Below, piece after piece: positions 57,075 through 64,000 of a DNA stretch of 64,000 nucleotides. The notes under the pieces were generated by a model that did not search any database, was not told the DNA's origin, and saw nothing but the letters and a program-made list of their open reading frames with translations. The DNA comes from Neofusicoccum parvum (lineage: Eukaryota; Ascomycota; Dothideomycetes; Botryosphaeriales; Botryosphaeriaceae). The first letter of the stretch is position 1; every line of letters starts with the position of its first letter. The stretch is from NCBI GenBank assembly GCA_020912385.1, contig CP087220.1:868001-932000 (forward strand). The letters are read 5' to 3'. A program made the position numbers and the translations under genes.

Positions 57075-57622
57075 TTGAAGAAAGTCTCATTGGGAGCATG
57101 TTCTAGGGGCCATTCGCTAGGCATTCATCCAGCGTTTACGGAAGCCGGTCGAAGGGCTGAACCGGTCACGAGGGGTTTTATTGGATGCAAATACCCCAAT
57201 CGAGATTCAATGCACATTACAGTACTATCAAACCCAAAACGATTCTCCCATATTCTTGTGGCCGGGTGGTGATCACGGTGATAAAGCATTGCTGGCAGGG
57301 ACGAATTGGCCGCGGGCCTGCCTTCCGCGGTCGCTCCGCCGCTGTCTTGCCGCTGGCTCGCTCTGACCAACTTCAACAACGCCATCATCAATGCAGCTCT
57401 TTGCCAACGGCCAGGCGTTCAGACATCCAAGTCCATCTAATCTGCCGTCTGTGCCGCTTCTCCTTCGGGCATAGCCGCTTATCGGCCGTCAGCGCTAATG
57501 TACTTTGAGGCTGTGTGCAGCAAGCTCAGCTGCCGAGGCCAGGGCGACTGCGCCGCAGCTGCCTGAGAGAACGTTGCTGAGGACCAATCCGCCCTCAGCT
57601 GTCGCCCACAATCCGTCTTGCA
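57075..57622. other. Intergenic region POT1 / CorA-like
   Basis: About 550 bp between two co-directional genes. It contains the POT1 3' UTR and the promoter of the next gene. No other feature is recognised. The tract ggcattcatccagcg at about 57120-57134 faintly resembles a foldback arm, but no partner arm is visible. Confidence 0.4.
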
Positions 57623-59342
57623 ATGGACAAACCAGCAAGGGAAAGCAAGGGCGCCGACACAACGTCGCGACGTCCTCTCCTCTCTCTTGACCGCCCGTCT
57701 ATTCCACCGACCCTCGTGCGAAAGTCGCCATATCATGCCTATTTGGCATCTCTTCCCAAGTACGAGACGGAAAGCTTACTCGCCGACGGTGTTCAGAATG
57801 GATGGGTGTGCACCGTTTTCTACCTCGAAATCGCATCGGATGGCACGCTTGACGACCCGGAAGCCTTCACCTGCAAGCTCAATGGCGGGTTCTACTGGCA
57901 AGGGGACGACCTGCAGCTTCTGGCCTTCCGCCTTCGCCTGGACACGTCGGTACCGTACGCGCAACGCATCATAGCTGTAGAAAATATCTTGCCCATCACC
58001 ATCGAGATCTTGGGATCATCGCTTAATCTCCAACCGCGGCTATTCCAGCAGCACGTCCGGGACTTGTGGACGCTCGACGGCCAAGTATCTTGCCACGCCC
58101 TTCCAGACGCAGATGCCATGATCCCGCGTGTGTGGAAACGTCCAGACTCCTTCGGTGTGACTATTCAGGTACCGAGAATGATTGACGGCACCTCGACGCG
58201 CACGGTTTCTTCGGGGCAGCAGAGGAAGCTATCAAGAATGTTGAACGATCACGGCACCTCGCCTTTGCTCTTCGGGAATGGCCCCGTCCCGTGCCATCCT
58301 CGATTCTTTGAACATGTCACGATGGAGATCCGCGTTGAACCCGAAGAGAAATGGACAGGTAAGTCTGGATTGGAGCTCTTGGTGCTTCCTCTCGCTCTAC
58401 GGCGTTCTTTTCGAGCCTCAAGATAGCCTTCTCATGGTTACCGCAGCCTTACTCCTGTTCCCACCTGGGTTTGACGAGCGCCTTCCGTTCTCACGGTCTC
58501 GAAAAGCGGCCTCTGAGCCAGGCCCACCCACGCCAATGTCGAGCTGGGGCAACAATCTTCTCGAATATGAGGGACGGACGGAGCACTTTGCCCAGTGGCA
58601 AACAGAGTACCAACGTCTCTCGGGCACTTTGTCTGCAAGCAATGATCCTTTCATCTTGACTGCTTCCCTATATGCGCACGCACTCGGCTATTGGGAGACT
58701 CACACCAACATGCTGGACAGGGTTGTGCAGTCGTTGGGCCAGGTCTTGAACTCGATGCGGTCAAAGCCTGCCAGCGATACCGGTGAGATATACCCGCAAC
58801 AGGACCTAAAGGAGCTCATTCTATCTGACGTTTCTGTCCTTTCCGATACCTTGGACCACCTTGAAAATTTGATGCAACTGGAACAGATGCCTGGCAGCCA
58901 TTTCAACAAACTTTCATCTTCATCGTCTGCTCTCGTCAGCCAGCACCGCCGCTTCTCCGCACTCCAGACACGTCTGACAAGGTATTTGCCTTTGGTTCAG
59001 CACCATATAGACGTCGTGTTGTCCCAGCAGCACATTCTACTTGCGCACACTCAGCTCTTGGAAAGCAGAAAAGGTATCGAGCAAGCTGACACGGTGAAGA
59101 GACTCACGGCGCTGGCTTTCATTTTCATTCCCATTTCCACGGCGACCAGCTTTTTCGGGATGAACATCCAGGAACTCAATCCCAACCCGCGAATGTGGGT
59201 CTTTTGGGCCGCAACTGCCACATTGCTGGCCTTCGCACTTGTCGGCGCCAACTGGAACCGAATTTGTATGTTTTCGGCCCGGAATTCGCGACGGGTAATG
59301 GACCGCGTGGATGAGATGGTGGAGCGAAGTAGATGGAGATGA
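57623..59342 (+). CDS. CorA-like divalent-cation transporter
   Basis: Two exons (57623-58358, 58447-59342; 88 bp intron) encode 543 residues. The long N-terminal cytosolic part is followed by helical segments (about 300-470). At the C-terminus are two transmembrane helices, with the GMN signature of the CorA Mg2+ channel family between them (SFFGMNIQELN, about residue 483). The helices are LTALAFIFIPISTATSFF and MWVFWAATATLLAFALVGANW. The tail is short and basic. GMN identifies the pore loop of Mg2+/Co2+/Ni2+ channels, but the distant N-terminal domain resembles fungal CorA-like proteins whose ion and membrane are not established. The start is the first ATG after a stop-rich stretch. It appears intact and converges on the next gene. 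Confidence 0.8.
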
Positions 59343-59831
59343 AGACGCAGCCTCTTACGTGGCCGATTCGGGAAATATTGCAACAAGTTCACGCCTAGGT
59401 AGTTGAAGCATTCGTCCGGATGCAAATCCGCGCCGAAAGCAATGCCAACCCCATCTGGAAAAATACTTCAACCGCCTGTGAAGGTATGCGCGTGTTGCAA
59501 TACTTTCCGAAGCCAACTATACCTGCATAAGGATTACTGCAAAGGCAGCAGCAAGCTCACGGTTCGTGCTTATGGTGCCCTGGTTGACTTTAGTGCGCTT
59601 GCAAAGGCCCCTGTCGACGTATCAATAGGCTGTGGTCGAGTCTGTGATGCTTCTTTACAGAACGCTTGGCAAAGGTGTCATTCCGCGGGATATAGAGCAA
59701 GATCCGACTTGGCATTCGAACGGATTCCTGCACCAGAACATGCCGGAGAGTTGCCAGTGCTGTTGTGAAGATGTTTTGACGTGCACCGAGTTGGTCGAGG
59801 GGCGGATTCAGATGGACGAGCCTATGGCACT
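59343..59831. other. Convergent intergenic region with a foldback element
   Basis: About 490 bp between facing stop codons. The foldback at 59403-59471 lies 60 bp after the CorA-like stop. Nothing else is recognised. Both 3' ends must terminate here. Confidence 0.45.
59403..59471. repeat. Foldback element, copy 3
   Basis: Left arm TTGAAGCATTCGTCCGGATG (59403-59422). The right arm (59452-59471) is the complement of TTGAAGTATTTTTCCAGATG. Sixteen of 20 positions match, and three of the four differences are transitions. A weaker outer match ttcac (59388) / gtgaa (59478-59482) may extend the inverted repeat to about 95 bp. Confidence 0.7.
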
Positions 59832-61537
59832 TCAATCTTGCGAGGAGTAAGTCGGAGGCCCGCCAGGAGAGTTTACGGCCGAACCGATGCGCATCTCGCT
59901 GTCCTGTCGTCGCAAAGGGGGTTGGGTATGATCCATACCATCATCGTTGCCTTTGAGGCCGGCATCTTTGGGAGGGAACTTGTAGGTGTTTTGAAGCGCG
60001 AGATCACCATCTGCGGAATCTTGAACGCTTAGTGTAGCGGTGCTTGCACTCGATGGAATGCCGACGAGGACCTGTTGATTGCGGCGCAGATGCGTAGGCC
60101 TCCTGTGGGGTTGTTGAGGGAAAGCGGCCGAAAAGTTCTGCGCGAGGCTCTCTTGAGGAAGCATCTCTTTCTCTTTGCCGGAGTCTGTTTACTTTGTGAG
60201 CAAACACACGTTTAATGCGAGGATGAGCAATGAAGACCCACCCTGCCAGCTTCCGATTGCCGTGAGTGCGGGTTGGAAAAGCAAGATCATGGGGAGGATC
60301 TGGCCAAACCCCCACTTATTCGCCGTCGGCCCGTCCAGAGAACAGTAGTGGCTGCTCGAAGAGTTGCCCTTGGATGGATCTCTGTAACCGTAGCCGTTCC
60401 ATGGGTCCCAGTCTGGCGGTTGCGCAAATCGTTGAGCAAAGACGAAGACCAGAGAAACGGCGAAGAAGATGAGCTGCTGGCAGAACACCAAGAACATGCT
60501 GCCGAGGAAGAGGTATCTGCACAGCAGCGCGAAACCGTCCCGAATGAGGTAGAGGATGCCTGCGGATATGTGGTTGTCGTCCTCGGTCGATGGCGACCGC
60601 ACTCGCTTGATGCTGCAAAACGAGAGGAACCGCTCTCTGAACCGTATTCTTGATATCCCCATAATTGGCAGGTGTAGTGCAAGTTGGAGAAACGGATACA
60701 TGACAAGGATGATGTACAAGATAGGAAGGACTCGGCTTACATCATCGTCGTCATTGATGAAGCGTTCGTTGGAGAGACATTGCTCTGTCTCGCCAACGCA
60801 GTAATCGTCGGTGTCGCCGAAGAGGTAGTAGAAAGCCACACGCAGGGGCTGGAACGGGAGGGTGATGGAAGTCATTGTGGCCAACAATAAAGCGAACACG
60901 TAGACGAAAACCAGTCGGGAAACGATAGCGTCACGGTGCTTTGAGAAGTAGCTCTTCAACGTGAGAATGCAGGCTAGGTGGGAGCTGCTCGACAAGCAGC
61001 TCAGATACAGTATGAGCATGAAGTGCGCATTCTGATACTTGAGCTGTGACGGAGGAAAGCTCTCCTCACCCTCGCGGTCTTTGCTGAACGGGGGTGGATA
61101 TGGGTGTGCAGCCTGGTTCCAGATGTCCTCATCGTTTGCTCGCACGAGTCCGGCAATGAGTATGGCATACCCGGTCAGCAACTGCTGGTCGGCCATGGAT
61201 AGCATGAATCGTTCGAGCCTGGCGCGGCGTCGCCGATAGCTCTCTAAGGATGGTTGTTGGCGCTTTCGGCAGAGTAGTCGGATAAGCCGCTTTGGGAAGA
61301 TTGCGTCGGGATCATCATTCAAAGCATCAAAGATTGCAGCAGAGACCGAGCAAAACGTTGTAACAGCAGCTGCTGCAGTAAAAGATATAATTACCTGTTC
61401 TCTAGGATCAGGACGTCCGCTACAAAGCACAAGGAAGAGAGACTTACACCTATTCCAGCAACATCTGGATCTGCAGCACACGTGCCGTTCGGAAATATGT
61501 AGTCAAGATCAAACCATACAAGATCAGTCATGGCCAT
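59832..61537 (-). CDS. Multi-pass membrane protein with C-terminal PY motif
   Basis: Three exons (61448-61537, 60210-61394, 59832-60137) give 526 residues. The start MAMTDLVWFDLDYIFPNGTC places a short lumenal/extracellular segment before the first helix (VIISFTAAAAVTTFCSV). At least six more hydrophobic stretches follow, e.g. NAHFMLILYLSCL, LVFVYVFALLLATM, VLPILYIILVMYPFL, LVFCQQLIFFAVSLVFVF and LPMILLFQPALTAIGSW. The last exon is a hydrophilic tail ending GGPPTYSSQD, a PPxY motif that could recruit an Rsp5-type ligase. I chose the third exon because AAC|GTGTGT at 60210 splices in phase to a tail with natural composition; without it the protein would end 21 bp later. The family is unknown to me, probably a fungal-specific membrane protein. 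Function is not assigned. Confidence 0.7.
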
Positions 61538-63600
61538 TGTGAGAGGAGTGAGGATAGAACAAATACTGCAGAGTGGGCCATCGTGCTTGGGTGCCAGCAG
61601 GCACCTTATCAATGAGTCCAAATCCGCCTTGCGTCAAATATAACCGGGCAAACGTTCAAGGCGCATCTGCCTGCTGCCACGGGATCGAGAGCGCGTTGGC
61701 AGCCAAGGTTTCTGGAAGCGCTTCAGAAGACGATCCCATTGCTGAACAAAAGTCAATGCGGGGGCTGTGTGCCGTGTCTGCAGCCTATCACTTCCCTTTC
61801 CGTCGACGCGTCAGCAATGCCCCAGCACTGCCTGCAGCCTGGTGTACGTGGTTGTGCGATAACAAACTGCGAGTTAACCTAAATGAAACTCCACCGCTAC
61901 TACTTGGTCCAACAAGGAGCTGCGCTGCATCTCCAGTATCCACTATTGGTTGGGGGCCGGAGGCGAACTTCCATTTTGGACTTCGCTTCTGAGAAAGATC
62001 CCACGCCAGTCCACTGTGGAAAAATGGTCTCCTGACATCGCTCTGTCATCAAGTGAAGTTTGCTCCCCTAAAAGAATCTTATATCTAGAAATAACGAGCC
62101 TCGTTATCTCTTGTCATTCAAAGTTGCGCAGTTTCGTCTTGGCGCCGAAGCACGTGGTGTTGAACACATGCACATGCTGAAGGATTCGGCTTCCCGCGTC
62201 GCTAACAGATACGTGTAGGTGCTGCAGCTGACAGCCAGCCCGAAATACTCTTGATCTTAAAGAAGGTGTGCTCCTCACGCCTTCCCGATTGCACGGAAAA
62301 CCTGGCTGCGTAGCCACAATCTGCCTGAAACACTGAAGAGAGGCAACTGAAGAGAGGCAAATGCCGTGCCGTGCGAGCAGGCAACCATTCAGCCAAGCCC
62401 TTGGGATGGCGTCCGCAGTGGTCCCACATTGCGGCTGGGAACCAGCCGCATGGGCGGTGCAAATTTGGCAACACAAACGGGAGAAGTTAGTTAGGTTTGC
62501 TGAATATTCCATAGCCATCAACGAGAAAGCTTTCACACATGGCGGCGCATCGAAATCGCAAGGACTACGTCCGGCGAACCTCCACGGCCTGCTGTGCATC
62601 TGAAGGGCTCAACTCACGCCTTACCATTGCCATTGGACGGCTGCCTATTAGTGTCTTGTTGTCTGGTTGTGCCACGATAATCATGCATCTTCCCGTTCAG
62701 CGTCAGCACACAGCCCCAGCGGATCCCTGCTCCCGCCCCCGTCGCCTTGCCAACCCCACCATGTGGCCCTCTGCTCCACACCAGATCGGCGCGGGCCGAA
62801 ACGCAGCGACCTTGGCTAGGAAGCTGCCATGTTTCCTTGATCTGCTCAGGTCTTTGTCCCGCAGAAGCATCCCATACGAGACTTTCGGTCCCAGCCTCGT
62901 GGTGCCCCTTCCCAGGTTGCCCACCAGATCTTGGGCAACAAACATGGAGAGTCGAAGCATTCGTTCGGATAGCTCTGTGTATCATTTGTGTGTCTCTTTT
63001 TTTTTTTTTTTACTATTTAGATGGAATCCTCAAATTCCCGCGTGTGAAAATAATTGCAAGCGCCACCGCAAATCTCGAGCACAGCTCCGGAACGAGTGCC
63101 AAGAGTGTGCGTACCGAACTAACGTCAGCAATCCAGAGTATGACGCAGCACTGCCTTCCGTAGCCGCTCACGTGCTGCTTCTCCTGATTTGAACACCGGA
63201 ACAACTACTCGTCGATTGGAAAGTGAGGTCGATGATCCATGGTGCGCTACAGAGAGGTTATCTGCGCGAGATCAGATGTACCCCTGCCCGCCGCATCAGC
63301 TTGATTGCTCTCAAACCCTTCTCAGGCACCCGGACAACAGAAAGAATGGCATGCAAATCGTATCCGGCAGCCTAAACTCTTCTACCTACAGCATCGAGGG
63401 CACACCATCATAGCAGCGACCGTCCTCATCTCTGTTGCTCAAACAGGTGCTGCGCACATTTCGGTCCAAGCGGCTCTTTTCTTGACGGAGACGATGCGAC
63501 CGCGCCGCGCAAAAGAACTTCTGAGATGGTATCGGGATGGATTGCAAGCTCCAGAAATCGCTCTGATCCCAATACTACGTTCGCCATAACGTGCAGTTTA
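61538..63600. other. Intergenic region
   Basis: About 2 kb with no recognised gene on either strand. It contains a probable degenerate foldback (62952-63034) with a 14-base T run in its loop. The ~300 bp next to 61538 is the promoter side of the membrane-protein gene. Confidence 0.35.
62952..63034. repeat. Possible foldback element, copy 4 (degenerate)
   Basis: Left arm TCGAAGCATTCGTTCGGATA (62952-62971) is close to the consensus arm (17 of 20 positions match copy 3). The right arm at 63018-63034 (complement TTTGAGGATTCCATCTA) pairs only partly and the loop holds a poly-T run. It is kept because of its size (83 bp) and position. Confidence 0.4.
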
Positions 63601-64000
63601 CTAGTTTGAGGAAACACTGGCAAGGAATAGAAGAAAAAAAACGTCTCCTATGACTACTTACTTAGCCTCTACTACCTTCGTGCTTCTGTTTTTCATCCGG
63701 GCTGCCTGGACCTCCTGGAGGAAGTCGTTGTCTTTTGTCGGGTTTGGAGATGGTGTGAACAGACTGTCCTCTCCAAGTGAGCCGTTGGGAATCAGAATAA
63801 TTTCTCAGCATAGTGCTGTTAGCTCCCCAAAGATGGGCAAAACTCAGCACAGAGCTTGGTAATTTCAGTTTTCTATCCGATCACTACCGTCTACCTCCGT
63901 GGCAAGTGAACAAGGCCAAACCCACCAGCTCTAATTATCCAGCGTATTCCTCCTACTCCTATCGCCCCTCAAATCCTTCCCGCCGCCGATCACCACTTCC
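63601..64000 (-). CDS. Probable 3' end of a gene entering from the right edge
   Basis: Reading right to left, a stretch at about 63660-63800 encodes a natural-looking hydrophilic sequence (LIPNGSLGEDSLF ... QEVQAARMKNRSTKVVEA). It ends at a good donor (GTAAGT, 63653-63658). Joining to an acceptor (CCAG) at about 63619 gives a few more codons and a TAG at 63601-63603. An upstream exon with ITKLCAEFCPSLG may lie at about 63815-63860. The exon chain beyond that is unclear and no domain is recognised. It could be spurious. Confidence 0.3.

Noticed and set aside
57118..57140. Single foldback-like arm (ggcattcatccagcg)
   Set aside because: No partner arm within 100 bp, and only a short match.
1..64000. 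tRNA or rRNA genes and CRISPR arrays
   Set aside because: Looked by eye for B-box-like GTTCGANTC motifs and regular repeat-spacer arrays; none was convincing. The gttcga hits lie inside protein genes, and the regular arrays are minisatellite or R modules.

Overview
The window looks like nuclear DNA of a filamentous ascomycete (Pezizomycotina; class not settled). Protein genes are cut by 45-60 bp GT-AG introns, many products are classic fungal single-copy proteins (Prp19, importin alpha, Ase1, Pot1, a PHS1-type dehydratase), and the left fifth is an AT-rich, stop-riddled repeat block with the CpA-to-TpA signature of repeat-induced point mutation (RIP).

1-13.5 kb is a retrotransposon graveyard. 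A full-length Tad-like LINE (1862-6984, minus strand) sits inside the 3' LTR of a small non-autonomous LTR element (LTRs 64-235 and 1690-1861). That element sits inside a second LINE copy (1-63 / 7004-8508), which also carries a solo LTR (7110-7406). Target-site duplications support each step. A LINE-plus-spacer unit is present twice in tandem (6999-8768 and 8941-10408), bounded by copies of the 172 bp LTR and RIPed to different degrees. Further right lie a second solo LTR, arrays of ~80 bp modules and a LINE-derived ORF1 fragment.

13.5-27.0 kb is an accessory, secondary-metabolism-like cluster flush against the repeats: an MFS transporter (-), a flavin monooxygenase (+), a highly reducing polyketide synthase (+) and a thioredoxin-reductase-like flavoprotein (-). 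The PKS frame is open across six exons, but three parts normally needed are damaged or absent: the middle of the acyltransferase, the ketoreductase tyrosine, and the acyl carrier protein.

27-64 kb is GC-richer housekeeping DNA with long intergenic gaps: an arrestin-like Rsp5 adaptor (+), PRP19 (+), a SIM-rich RING protein (+), a very-long-chain 3-hydroxyacyl-CoA dehydratase (+), a disordered hypothetical protein (-), ASE1/PRC1 (-), importin alpha (-) divergent from POT1 (+), a CorA-like transporter (+), a multi-pass membrane protein with a C-terminal PY motif (-), and a probable gene end entering from the right edge (-). A family of ~70 bp foldback elements with 20-nt arms related to TTGAAGCATTCGTCCGGATG recurs in at least three, probably four, of these gaps. 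I consider this family and the lesioned PKS cluster the most unusual content.

Exon coordinates were derived by reading splice signals by eye and checking that exon lengths sum to whole codons. They are predictions, not transcript evidence.
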